From Pedobacter sp. Bi126 (lineage in GTDB: Bacteria; Bacteroidota; Bacteroidia; Sphingobacteriales; Sphingobacteriaceae), in NCBI RefSeq assembly GCF_918698245.1, contig NZ_CAKKMS010000001.1:930001-994000 (forward strand): a stretch of DNA of 64,000 bases. Direction: 5' to 3'. The notes beneath the pieces are model-generated. The model was given only the letters and a program-made list of their open reading frames with translations, was not told the DNA's origin and ran no database searches. Positions 42,950 through 54,188 of this stretch are shown here, piece by piece (within the stretch, counting starts at the first letter, position 1; every line of letters starts with the position of its first letter). The translations under genes were made by a program, and so were the position numbers.

Positions 42950-43498
42950 TTGAAAAACCTCAGGCCCTTAATATTAGGTTTAGTTACTTTAATTTTCTCT
43001 ATTTATTCCCTTGTCGATATTTTGTTTTCAAAAAGTCTACTTAAAGAAATAAGGGGAACCCTAGGTTATTCAAAAGTTGATGTTGAAATAATAGAACCTG
43101 AAAGAGGCCTTTCTTTAATGGATGAGACCGGTAAAATAGCGGTATTGAGGTTTAACCTAAAAAACAATAAGCAGTTATTCAAAATTACCCAACGGCTAGA
43201 TATAGTTCACGATAGCAAAAACGCAATGGACGATGTCAATGAGCTTTTAAAAACTTCCAAAAACCTAAGTCTTTTATTGAGAAAGCATGTTTTATCAAAA
43301 GAAGTTAGTGTTTACCAGATCAATGCTGATGGAACAGTAATTTACGATCGAATTGAAGATGCAAATGATGCTTCATTTCTTATCTTTTTCCTTACCGTAG
43401 GAGCTTCGATTTTATTTTTTACTCTTTATTTTTTACCCGTTCAGAGCATGCTATCTAGCAAAAAACGGGTTAAAGTTTATCGTTACAAACAACAATAG
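42950..43498 (+). CDS. Hypothetical membrane protein with two transmembrane segments
   Basis: Predicted inner-membrane protein (182 aa). A first membrane helix (about 6-26) and a second (about 142-164, FLIFFLTVGASILFFTLYFL) enclose a soluble domain of about 115 residues, likely periplasmic. The C-terminal tail is basic. The frame starts with TTG 42950; the only later Met is too far in and would lose the first helix, so TTG is accepted. It lies alone between a GC-rich repeat and a partial structured repeat. I do not recognise the family. Confidence 0.6.
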   Translation: MKNLRPLILGLVTLIFSIYSLVDILFSKSLLKEIRGTLGYSKVDVEIIEPERGLSLMDETGKIAVLRFNLKNNKQLFKITQRLDIVHDSKNAMDDVNELLKTSKNLSLLLRKHVLSKEVSVYQINADGTVIYDRIEDANDASFLIFFLTVGASILFFTLYFLPVQSMLSSKKRVKVYRYKQQ

Positions 43499-43530
43499 TA
43501 TACAATGAGTAGCATCACTCACTAAGCCAC

Positions 43531-43602
43531 CTAAACCCGATCAAAGCGGGATGCTTCCGATCCTTCATCGGGAGCAGAAGCGGGAGCGGGACTGCTATAA
43601 CC
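43531..43602 (+). repeat. Structured intergenic repeat, degenerate copy (R4)
   Basis: CCTAAACCCGATCAAAGCGGG, continuing through CCGAT-CCTTC-ATCGG and AGCGGGACT, aligns with the central part of the element at 29613-29846 (there CCCGAT-ATTTC-ATCGGG...GAGCAGGACT). The hairpin is kept while its loop differs. The overlapping short reading frame is not credible. Confidence 0.5.
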
Positions 43603-43687
43603 TAAAAGCTTCTGCATTTGCTTTTCAAATACAAAAGCCTTGTCATTTTCTAACAAAACGATCATTAAAGCTGAGAAAAAACATTAC

Positions 43688-43721
43688 AAAAAAAGCGTCC
43701 CGATATTTACACCAGGACGCT
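43688..43721 (-). terminator. Terminator of icd
   Basis: On the minus strand GGACGCT (43715-43721) pairs with AGCGTCC (43694-43700), followed by seven T. It lies 21 bases past the icd stop. Confidence 0.8.
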
Positions 43722-43742
43722 CCTATTATTATTTTCCTTAGT

Positions 43743-46516
<2,774 letters not shown>

Positions 46517-47719
46517 ATGACCGAACCTACCTTAGATCAACAGTTAAATGCCCGCAAATTCGACGAGGCTAAAAGCATGATGCATAACGGCGAAAAACTT
46601 TCTAAAAACATTCAGGAACATCATAAATCATCTATTTTTGATCATCTGGTGAGAGAGAAACAGTACGAAATCCTGAATATGATGCTAAAGGACAAAACCA
46701 TCGAAACCGACATTTATGAATTCGACAGTTTTGACAAAAGCATTTTTCAGGCTATTGTCCGCAACCTTGGTAATGACGATGAAGATATTGCATTTTTCAA
46801 TGAATTTATTACTCATTTCGATAACTTAAATGACGAGGTTAGCACTAAAACACTATTAAGTTATTTCTTCGAAAATGGGATGAGTTTACCCCTGATCAAT
46901 GCCTGTATCGACGCAGGTTGCAGTGCAAATTTTAAAAACAATGCAGAAGAAAACTACATCCATCAGGTGGTGAAAAGCAGTTTCCGAAGGTATAACCTAA
47001 ATGATGAACAGACTACCGATCTGCTTAAAGGATATATCGATATTCTGCTTAGCGAAGGTGTTGATATTAATGAAGGCAATGTGGTGCAGGAAACCCCATT
47101 AATTACTGCAATAAAGTTTAACAAGAAAAATTTAATTGCCCATCTGCTCGAAAATGGCGCAGATCCTAATCATACCGACCGCGATGGAAATTCAGCTTTC
47201 TTTTATGCCGTGGCACATTCACAGAGCGAAAACATATACGATACAATGCGTAATTTTGCCACGCCAGCTTTCGATCAGGTTAATAAAAACGGCGAAACAC
47301 TATTATTTGAATATGTGCGAATGATGTCGAACAGTGAAAGTGGCATCAAATTCCTTAAAAAACTGATTGAAGATGGCGCTGATTTATATCAGGCCAGTAC
47401 CTGGTACGGTGCAGATACTACTCCATTGGATATTATAGCCGAAAAACAGGCTGATATTTTACAGGCTGTTTTAGAAACCGGACAGGTAGATGTAAGCAGG
47501 GCCGATAATAAAGGGAATACCCTGCTGCATAAAGTTTGTGCCTACAATGTAAATTACGAAGCAGAAAAAGCGAAAGAAACCTATAGAAAAGTAAAGCTCC
47601 TGCTCGAAAACGGTGCAGATATTGCTATCACCAACGATCAGGACCAGACCGCGCTGATGCTTGCATCTGATGATAACCTGAAAATAAAAACTGTAGAACT
47701 GCTCATGAAACAATCTTAA
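46517..47719 (+). CDS. Ankyrin-repeat protein
   Basis: Soluble protein (400 aa) with no signal peptide. The first 180 residues are helical without clear repeats; from about 190 ankyrin-type units appear: TPLITAIKFNKKNLIAHLLE NGADPNHTD, GETLLFEYVRM...LIEDGADLYQ, GNTLLHKVCAYN...LLENGADIAI and DQTALMLASDDN. Ankyrin stacks bind proteins; the partner is unknown. The start is ATG 46517; a TTG two codons earlier is in frame. The second ankyrin gene begins three bases after its stop, so the two are one operon and may form a complex. Confidence 0.82.
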   Translation: MTEPTLDQQLNARKFDEAKSMMHNGEKLSKNIQEHHKSSIFDHLVREKQYEILNMMLKDKTIETDIYEFDSFDKSIFQAIVRNLGNDDEDIAFFNEFITHFDNLNDEVSTKTLLSYFFENGMSLPLINACIDAGCSANFKNNAEENYIHQVVKSSFRRYNLNDEQTTDLLKGYIDILLSEGVDINEGNVVQETPLITAIKFNKKNLIAHLLENGADPNHTDRDGNSAFFYAVAHSQSENIYDTMRNFATPAFDQVNKNGETLLFEYVRMMSNSESGIKFLKKLIEDGADLYQASTWYGADTTPLDIIAEKQADILQAVLETGQVDVSRADNKGNTLLHKVCAYNVNYEAEKAKETYRKVKLLLENGADIAITNDQDQTALMLASDDNLKIKTVELLMKQS

Positions 47720-47722
47720 CAT

Positions 47723-49075
47723 ATGTCGATGTCATTTATTATTGCCTGCGAAAGCGGCAAGCGCAAAATAGCCGAACTTTTATTGGCCAAACAAGAGGTA
47801 GAGGTAGATTATACAGATGAAAAAGGCAGAACAGCCCTTCATTATGCCGCTCACCGTGGATATTTAGACCTTATACAGATTTTAATAGATCGTGGGGCAG
47901 CTTTAGATTACGAAGATCATGCTGGAGAAACACCGTTTTACTTTGCCTGTTTACAAAAACAGAAACAAACTGCACTATTTCTTTTAGATAAAGGTGCAAG
48001 AGTTGACATTAAGGATTTTAAAGGCAACAGCTTATTACACCTAACTGCACAAAGCGGGCAGATTGAAGTGTTAGAAAAACTCCTCAATCAAGGTCTTGAA
48101 GTTGATGGCGAAAATAATGAGGCAGAAACGCCTTTGCTTATTGCTGCAAGTTGGCGGAACAAAGAAATTGTTCAAAAATTATTGGGATTTGGAGCCAATA
48201 TCAACACCACCAATAAACATGGCGATTCACCTTTAATTTTTGCGGTTAAATCTAAAAACACACCAATGGTTGAGCTGCTGATTGATAAAGGCGCCAACAT
48301 TAACCATGTTAACCATGCAGGGGAATCAGCATTGCTACTTGCCTGTTATGATGGCAACAGGATGTTGACCAAAACATTGGTAGAAAAGGGTGCAGATGTA
48401 TTCGTTTCACCAAAAGATGGCCTCTCTCCCATCTGGTATGCCTGCGCCAATAATCAGAAAGAAATCGTTGATTTATTTTTAACCAACGGTATAGATGTAA
48501 ACTATGCAAAACCGCTTTCGGGTAATGACGATTCGATGTATTCGTACTTAGAATGGGTAGAAACTGCCAATAACATTTCGATATCGGCCAGCTTCTCTTT
48601 CGACAACAATTACAACTACGGAGGCGAGAGCATGCTACATGTAGCAGCCAAAAGCGGCCATGTAAGTATGTTAAAGCTATTAATAGAAAAAGGTGCAAAC
48701 ATTAATATTCAGGATGAAAGCGGGAACACGGCTTTACATTACGCGGCTGCGAATGGTAAAAAAGATGCCGTAAAATTTTTACTGGAAAAATCAGCCGACC
48801 CTACCATTGTAAATGTAAAAGAACAGAAAGCAATAGATTATTCGAATATTAAGGGTTTTAATGAAATTACGGAACTCTTTTTGAAATATGGCCTTCCAGC
48901 TAATCCAAATGTGCAAGGAACAAGTACAATATCATCAGAAAATACTGCTGAAGTTCCAAAAAACGATATGGCAGCGAAAAAACAGGCATTATTAGATTTA
49001 AAAGAGTTACTCGATGCGGGAATTTTATCGCAGGAAGAATTTAATGCGGAAAAAGCTAAGATTTTAAAAGGTTAA
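47723..49075 (+). CDS. Ankyrin-repeat protein with C-terminal SHOCT domain
   Basis: Soluble protein (450 aa) of about ten ankyrin repeats. Good examples are GRTALHYAAHRGYLDLIQIL, GDSPLIFAVKSKNTPMVELL and GNTALHYAAANGKKDAVKFL. Between repeats seven and eight there is an insertion of about 40 residues rich in Ser and aromatic residues (SMYSYLEWVETANNISISAS). The last 35 residues (AAKKQALLDLKELLDAGILS QEEFNAEKAKIL) are a SHOCT domain, usually an oligomerisation module. The gene follows the first ankyrin gene by three bases, so they are translated together. Function unknown. Confidence 0.85.
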   Translation: MSMSFIIACESGKRKIAELLLAKQEVEVDYTDEKGRTALHYAAHRGYLDLIQILIDRGAALDYEDHAGETPFYFACLQKQKQTALFLLDKGARVDIKDFKGNSLLHLTAQSGQIEVLEKLLNQGLEVDGENNEAETPLLIAASWRNKEIVQKLLGFGANINTTNKHGDSPLIFAVKSKNTPMVELLIDKGANINHVNHAGESALLLACYDGNRMLTKTLVEKGADVFVSPKDGLSPIWYACANNQKEIVDLFLTNGIDVNYAKPLSGNDDSMYSYLEWVETANNISISASFSFDNNYNYGGESMLHVAAKSGHVSMLKLLIEKGANINIQDESGNTALHYAAANGKKDAVKFLLEKSADPTIVNVKEQKAIDYSNIKGFNEITELFLKYGLPANPNVQGTSTISSENTAEVPKNDMAAKKQALLDLKELLDAGILSQEEFNAEKAKILKG

Positions 49076-49090
49076 GTTAGCTGCCATGTT

Positions 49091-49130
49091 CGTCATTGCT
49101 TCGTCGGCTGAAAACCTCCTCGCAATGACG
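49091..49130. repeat. Short inverted repeat bounded by CGTCAT/ATGACG
   Basis: CGTCATTGC (49091-49099) and GCAATGACG (49122-49130) are perfect 9-bp arms, 16 bases after the ankyrin operon stop. It may act as a weak terminator but belongs by its ends to the CGTCAT/ATGACG repeat family. Confidence 0.55.
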
Positions 49131-49247
49131 AAATTTCTATTCAAAAACATTGTCTAATAAAATTTTAGTTATAAATTTATTTTTAAGAACTTTCCTGGTC
49201 AGAAAATCTAAATTTGATCGGAATATTCGACATTAACGCTCACACAA

Positions 49248-49814
49248 ATGAAAAGTAATCCTAAAGTTAAACTTCAATTATTTCTCTTTCTTTCCATCTT
49301 TACATATGCCTGTTCGCCAAAACTATATCTGGATGAAACCAAACGCTATCAAGCAGGAACATTAACCGAGTCGCAAGTAGATTCCCTGCATCTTTTCTTA
49401 AAAGAAAACCAAAGGCTTGCCATAAAAGACACCATTATCATCAAATATGATTTCAATAAAGACGATTGTTGGAAAGACCTTAGCTATCAGAACGCAGAAT
49501 TCCTGAACAATGTAAGATGGGCCTTTCAAAAAAACATTCTTGAAAAAGCCGAGGCCAGGCCAAAAGTTGCCATTTACCAATATCGTGAGGATGGAAAAAG
49601 TTTCAGTCCGATTAAATCGAAAGGACTAGAAATAGAAACCGATTCGGGTTTTCTTAGAAAATTATTATTTAAAGAGGCTACTTCTTGTGGCACCTCGGCA
49701 ATTATCCTTCCCAACGGAAAATTTTTACTGGTAAAATCAGACCCGCAATTCTCTGCGCTGATATTAAACGCAAAAGACATCGAGAAAAAATTACAGGAAA
49801 ATCTGGTTAAATAA
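49248..49814 (+). CDS. Hypothetical lipoprotein
   Basis: Predicted lipoprotein (188 aa): signal VKLQLFLFLSIFTYAC with the lipid-modified Cys at about 22, then a soluble domain. ATG 49248 gives this signal. The mature part has KLYLDETKRYQAGTLTESQVDS and, near the end, ILPNGKFLLVKSDPQFSALI; there are two Cys besides the lipobox Cys. It lies between the ankyrin operon and an AT-rich island. I do not recognise a family. Confidence 0.65.
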   Translation: MKSNPKVKLQLFLFLSIFTYACSPKLYLDETKRYQAGTLTESQVDSLHLFLKENQRLAIKDTIIIKYDFNKDDCWKDLSYQNAEFLNNVRWAFQKNILEKAEARPKVAIYQYREDGKSFSPIKSKGLEIETDSGFLRKLLFKEATSCGTSAIILPNGKFLLVKSDPQFSALILNAKDIEKKLQENLVK

Positions 49815-50065
49815 TTTACGATAAGTAAAATTCCCCAATACCGCCCAAAAATAACAATGAACATTGCTTACAAGAAAATTTCTATCCTGACTAGTTAACG
49901 ACAATTTAAGACATTGCAAACTCAGAAAGAAAAGGATGCTGTAACTAAAATAAAGTTCTATCCCTTTTTTATTGCAGGGCTTTTAAGAACGGTTATTACA
50001 TATGCTAAAAAAATTTGTAAGATATCATCTTATATTTAAAAATAATCAGATATAAAATTAATCCT
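49815..50065. other. AT-rich gap at the left edge of an island
   Basis: 251 bases of AT-rich noncoding DNA. A polypyrimidine stretch TCCCTTTTTTATTGC occurs near 49960 but no clear hairpin precedes it. Nothing else recognisable. Confidence 0.4.
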
Positions 50066-51661
50066 ATGGAATTTAATAACGAATTAATTACAACAAGCGA
50101 ATATGAAAACTTGAACTTTAATTCTTCTATTAGGGGTAGTTACAGCACATTACAATTTGTTATAAGGTTACATAAAGATGTTAGACATCATCTGGATCAG
50201 GATGAAATAACCCCAGAAAAACTTCAAGCATTTTCTACTTTTTTACATGAAACAATTCACTGGTGGCAGCACATAGGCTCACATTTTGGCTTTATACTTA
50301 ACACATCGTATCCTTCATTTGCAGCAAGTTCTTTTGAACATCTAAAAACTTTAATTTCGAAAGACTTAGCGTATAAATCTTTAGTGAAATTTGAAGAAAA
50401 TTATTTTAATGAAAAGGGATTTTGTGATATTGAAGAACTAAATATTATAGTAAATAATTTCTATGATTTAGATTATGCGAAGCTTTTCTGCTTAGACAAT
50501 AAGAATATTAAAGATATAGTTAAGGATAAGCGACTTTTCTTATCGATAGGCCATTGCTTTAAGATAATGTGGTCAAATTCAATGTTCACAATTTCAGAAA
50601 CCTTAGATAAAGATTTTAACTTTATTCCAAAATTTAATGATTGGATAGGAAAATTCCAAGAACTAGAGAGTAAAAAAATAGAAGGATTTTATCCAGATTC
50701 TAACTACCGTGTATCCCCGCTTGGAATAAAAGCAATTTTTGAAGGTCAAGCTATCTTTAATCAAATATTATATCTCAAAAATGCATTTGCTGAGAATAAA
50801 ATCATTTTTAAAGACTTCATAGATCAAGGGATGCTTCACGGAATTTACCTTGAAGCCTTTGATTTATATTTGCAGATTATCAAAGAAGACAGACCATTTT
50901 TCGTTGATGATGCGTTGATAGGCTTATTTCTTCTAGTATGTGATATATCAATAAATCCTAATAATGGATTTCCTCTAGACATTTATGATTATGAAAATTT
51001 TATCAATAAAAATAACCCAGGACTAAGATTTATTAAGATATGTGAAATAATTTCTGGACAGAAAGGCTATTATTTGGAAAGATGTAAGCACCTTGATAAA
51101 CAAAGCTATATCGACTTAAGTAAACTACTTAACAAAAGATTAGGTTGCAAATGTTCGTATCAAACATTAGAAATGTTCAAAACATGGGCAAATGAAGAAA
51201 GTGTTAAAAGTTTATTAAAAGAAGAAGAGAAGCATATATACGAGGAAATAAACATGCCATTCCGTTTGTTTTTTGCCAAATATTTAAGATTTCAATTAGA
51301 TAAATTTGAACAACCCGAGGTTTTTTGCTGGATAGGGCATCATATGTCTCGAGCCAAAGATGCTTCTATCAAACATCTTTTTGATAAACATAGAGCATTG
51401 TTTATTGATGCTGAAGATGGAGAGGTAAAACCAGTAATATTCGATGGAATTGAAGAAAAAAATCTTCTAGCAACATTTAACAAGTTTTATCAACATACAA
51501 TGTTTTACGAGCTCATTCTTAAATGGATTAGTGAAGAAGGAAATTTCAAATTTGACTATAAGTGGTTACTTAATGAACGAAATGAAGATGCAATTCCGAG
51601 AATTAAACAGGAGTTTAATAGACTTTTTAAAATAGATATCGAAAATATTAAAATAGTTTAA
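50066..51661 (+). CDS. Large hypothetical protein with HExxH motif
   Basis: Protein of 531 aa that I cannot assign to a family. Residues 61-69 (HETIHWWQH) are a textbook HExxH zinc-protease-like helix preceded by FSTFL, and FEGQAIFNQ (225-233) provides a Glu at a suitable distance for a third ligand, suggesting a metal-dependent hydrolase. The rest is rich in aromatic and Lys/Asn residues, with two Cys in GCKCSY. No signal peptide or membrane helix, so probably cytoplasmic. Codon use is clearly more AT-rich than in neighbours, and it lies in an island with a broken gene, suggesting horizontal acquisition. The regulation is not evident. Confidence 0.62.
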   Translation: MEFNNELITTSEYENLNFNSSIRGSYSTLQFVIRLHKDVRHHLDQDEITPEKLQAFSTFLHETIHWWQHIGSHFGFILNTSYPSFAASSFEHLKTLISKDLAYKSLVKFEENYFNEKGFCDIEELNIIVNNFYDLDYAKLFCLDNKNIKDIVKDKRLFLSIGHCFKIMWSNSMFTISETLDKDFNFIPKFNDWIGKFQELESKKIEGFYPDSNYRVSPLGIKAIFEGQAIFNQILYLKNAFAENKIIFKDFIDQGMLHGIYLEAFDLYLQIIKEDRPFFVDDALIGLFLLVCDISINPNNGFPLDIYDYENFINKNNPGLRFIKICEIISGQKGYYLERCKHLDKQSYIDLSKLLNKRLGCKCSYQTLEMFKTWANEESVKSLLKEEEKHIYEEINMPFRLFFAKYLRFQLDKFEQPEVFCWIGHHMSRAKDASIKHLFDKHRALFIDAEDGEVKPVIFDGIEEKNLLATFNKFYQHTMFYELILKWISEEGNFKFDYKWLLNERNEDAIPRIKQEFNRLFKIDIENIKIV

Positions 51662-51728
51662 CGATTTAATGCATAGAAACTGCATCTAACAAAGGTCAGC
51701 TTAAAATACGACACACCAGAAAAAACAA

Positions 51729-52288
51729 ATGACATTTTTATATACAGCTCGGGGAACATACGACAAGACATATAACGAGGACGGAATGTCTTGGGTCAAG
51801 TATATTGAATGGTCTAAATTGACGCATTTAACAGAACTTGTTTCTCTTGATGGAATGCTAAATGAAATATTGGTTGAACCGGACTATGAAAATGCAGACG
51901 ATTGGAATTATATTCAGACTATTGAGCAATATCAAACAAATTTTTTCACGACATCTGAATTCGTTTTTAAAAGAATAAAATACAAAGACAAATTCAATTT
52001 ATTGACCGTTGTCCTAGAGCCAGACATAGACTGTAAAGACATAAAAATTGACAATTATGAATTTTTGGCTATGATTTGTTAGACCAAGACTTTAACATTA
52101 GTGCTTTAACAAATTGTGGTGGTTTTGACGAAACGTTTCTGCCAGCAGACCTAAACGACAAAGGGCTTATTTACGACTTTAAAAAAGCGTATGAAATAAA
52201 GAAAAGACTTTTAGAAAATAACCCAGACGAACATCATGCAAATACCAACGTAATTGCAGTTTGGAGACACAGAACAATTGGACGATGA
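51729..52288 (+). pseudogene. Frameshifted hypothetical gene
   Basis: Two frames form one protein if a single base is restored near 52062-52068 (TTTTTGGC): the first part (117 aa, MTFLYTARGTYDKTYNEDG onward) reads to NYEFLA, and the other frame continues GYDLLDQDFNISALTNCGGFDET and ends VIAVWRHRTIGR. The joined sequence NYEFLGYDLLDQDFNIS is natural, so this is a one-base deletion in what was a protein of about 185 aa. I recall intact relatives in Bacteroidetes but no function. It may be a true pseudogene or an assembly error in a short homopolymer. Confidence 0.68.
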
Positions 52289-52814
52289 AATCAACCATAG
52301 CAAATAAATGAAGCCAAATTGCTTACAAGCGCCTTGCATTAGATGTTGGCTGACGCGTGTAAAATTGAAGCTGAGACTTTATGTAGCTAAATCAATACTA
52401 AATACAGGCCAAAACAATCTTGCTTCGAGTTAGAAACGATTTAACAAAATTTAACTAAAAAATTAGGTGTAATACTGTAATTTAGTTTTAATTAATTGTT
52501 TTCAAATTAACAACTGGAAATTTATGCTCGAATTCCTTTGCTCCACTCCCATAATTCTAAAAACGGATCATCTTTTCGGTGATCAGATTTTTGTTGCTCA
52601 ATCAATATCTCAATTTTAAAAGATTATATAATAAAAGTACTTTCCTGTTAACATAGCATTGAACCAGGGAAAATAATATGCGCTCTCCAGGAAGGTACTC
52701 CAGGGTACTTTCCTTTTATTGTTTTATCATGATCTTTTGTGCACAGGGCAAACCATCTGTCAGTTTTGATGTTATATTTTTCTGAACTAATTTCCTTTAT
52801 CAAAACGGGTTAAC
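52289..52814. other. Noncoding AT-rich region, right edge of island
   Basis: 526 bases without a supported gene. 52331-52354 reads GCCTTGCATTAGATGTTGGCTGAC; TTAGATG (52339-52345) is the complement of CATCTAA at 51683-51689 on the other side of the broken gene. GATCA...TGATC near 52566-52584 can form a small hairpin, and AAGTACTTTCC and GGTACTTTCC are short direct repeats near 52640 and 52710. The promoter of the downstream lipoprotein gene must lie here. Confidence 0.4.
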
Positions 52815-54134
52815 ATGAAAAATAAGATTTTCTGCACAGCAATACTTTCATCCCTTATTCTTTTCGGATGTCAGTCTGATTCAGGTTCGCAAAAGCAAGG
52901 GGAAGATACAACACTTACCTCCAAAAGCGGAACCGTAGATTTACCTGCACCCGATACCAATGCAGCCAAAAGTAAATTCAGCAAGGTTATCGATTGGCCT
53001 GAAGGTAAAACGCCCATTGCCCCGGAGGGTTTTGTGGTAACCAGATTTGCTTCAAACATTAAAAGCCCGCGCAATACTTATATTGCGCCAAACGGGGATG
53101 TACTGGTAGCGCTTTCTAATTCGGAAAGAAGCACTGCAGAAGCGGTTGCCAATACAGTAACCGGCAAAGCTAAATCTGAAGTGCCTGGTAAAAGTGCCAA
53201 CACGATTTTAATATACCGCGATGAAAATAAAGATGGCAAGCCTGAAACTGTTACCACTTTTTTGAACGGGCTCAATCAGCCTTATGGAATGCTGATTATT
53301 GGCAATTCATTTTATGTAGCCAATACCGATGGCTTGTGGCAATTTCCTTATAAAACCGGCGACACGAAAATAAACGCTACTGGCAAAAAAATCCTGAGTC
53401 TCCCGGCTGGTGGATATAACAATCATTGGACGAGAAATTTAATTGCCAATGCGGATAAAAGCAAAATTTATATCACCGTGGGATCGGGCAGTAATGTTGG
53501 TGAAAACGGAATGAAAAACGAAGTAAGAAGAGCTAATATACTGGAAATCAATCCAGATGGAACAGATGAGAAAATTTATGCTAGTGGTTTGCGTAACCCC
53601 GTTGGAGTAGATTGGGCGCCAACTACAAACGTGCTTTGGACGGCTGTAAATGAACGCGATGGATTGGGGGATGATCTTGTTCCCGATTTTATTACCAGCG
53701 TTAAACCCGGTGGCTTTTATGGATGGCCGTATTCTTATTTTGGTCAGAATGAAGATCCCCGTTTAAAAGGTAAAAATCCGGAGCTGGTTAAAAAAGCAAT
53801 TGTGCCTGATGTTGCCGTAGGTGCACATACCGCCTCTTTAGGCTTAGCTTTTTACAAAGGCACAAAATTCCCTCAAAAATATCAGGGAGGTGCATTTATA
53901 GGCCAGCATGGGTCGTGGAACCGCTCTGCTATTTCCGGATATAAAGTTGCATTTGTGCCCTTTAAAGATGGAAAGCCAGCAGGCAAACCAGAGGATTTTT
54001 TAACTGGTTTTGTGGCTGATGCTGATAAGGCCGAGGTTTATGGCAGGCCTGTTGGTGTTACTTTAACACCCGATGGAGCATTACTGGTTGCCGATGATGT
54101 TAGTGGCATAATTTGGAGGGTTGCTGCTAAATAA
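52815..54134 (+). CDS. PQQ/sorbosone-type sugar dehydrogenase-like lipoprotein
   Basis: Predicted envelope lipoprotein (439 aa): signal with lipobox LFGC (Cys19) and an acidic/Ser linker, then a six-bladed beta-propeller of the soluble glucose/sorbosone dehydrogenase family. Typical segments are PEGFVVTRFASNIKSPRNTY, GLNQPYGMLI, YASGLRNPVGVDWAPTT and GQHGSWNRSAISGYKVAFVP with the late His-Gly-Ser-Trp motif of the family. Members oxidise sugars with PQQ and pass electrons to the respiratory chain; PQQ dependence is inferred. A TonB receptor gene follows after 54 bases on the same strand, perhaps for uptake of a related ligand or PQQ. Confidence 0.85.
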   Translation: MKNKIFCTAILSSLILFGCQSDSGSQKQGEDTTLTSKSGTVDLPAPDTNAAKSKFSKVIDWPEGKTPIAPEGFVVTRFASNIKSPRNTYIAPNGDVLVALSNSERSTAEAVANTVTGKAKSEVPGKSANTILIYRDENKDGKPETVTTFLNGLNQPYGMLIIGNSFYVANTDGLWQFPYKTGDTKINATGKKILSLPAGGYNNHWTRNLIANADKSKIYITVGSGSNVGENGMKNEVRRANILEINPDGTDEKIYASGLRNPVGVDWAPTTNVLWTAVNERDGLGDDLVPDFITSVKPGGFYGWPYSYFGQNEDPRLKGKNPELVKKAIVPDVAVGAHTASLGLAFYKGTKFPQKYQGGAFIGQHGSWNRSAISGYKVAFVPFKDGKPAGKPEDFLTGFVADADKAEVYGRPVGVTLTPDGALLVADDVSGIIWRVAAK

Positions 54135-54188
54135 TTTACAAAATAGCCACAGGTTAGCAGAATATGCACTAAATTTATCTGCCAATCT

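Noticed and set aside
52062..52082. Programmed ribosomal frameshift at TTTTTGG.
   Set aside because: No proper slippery heptamer or downstream structure; a one-base deletion is simpler.
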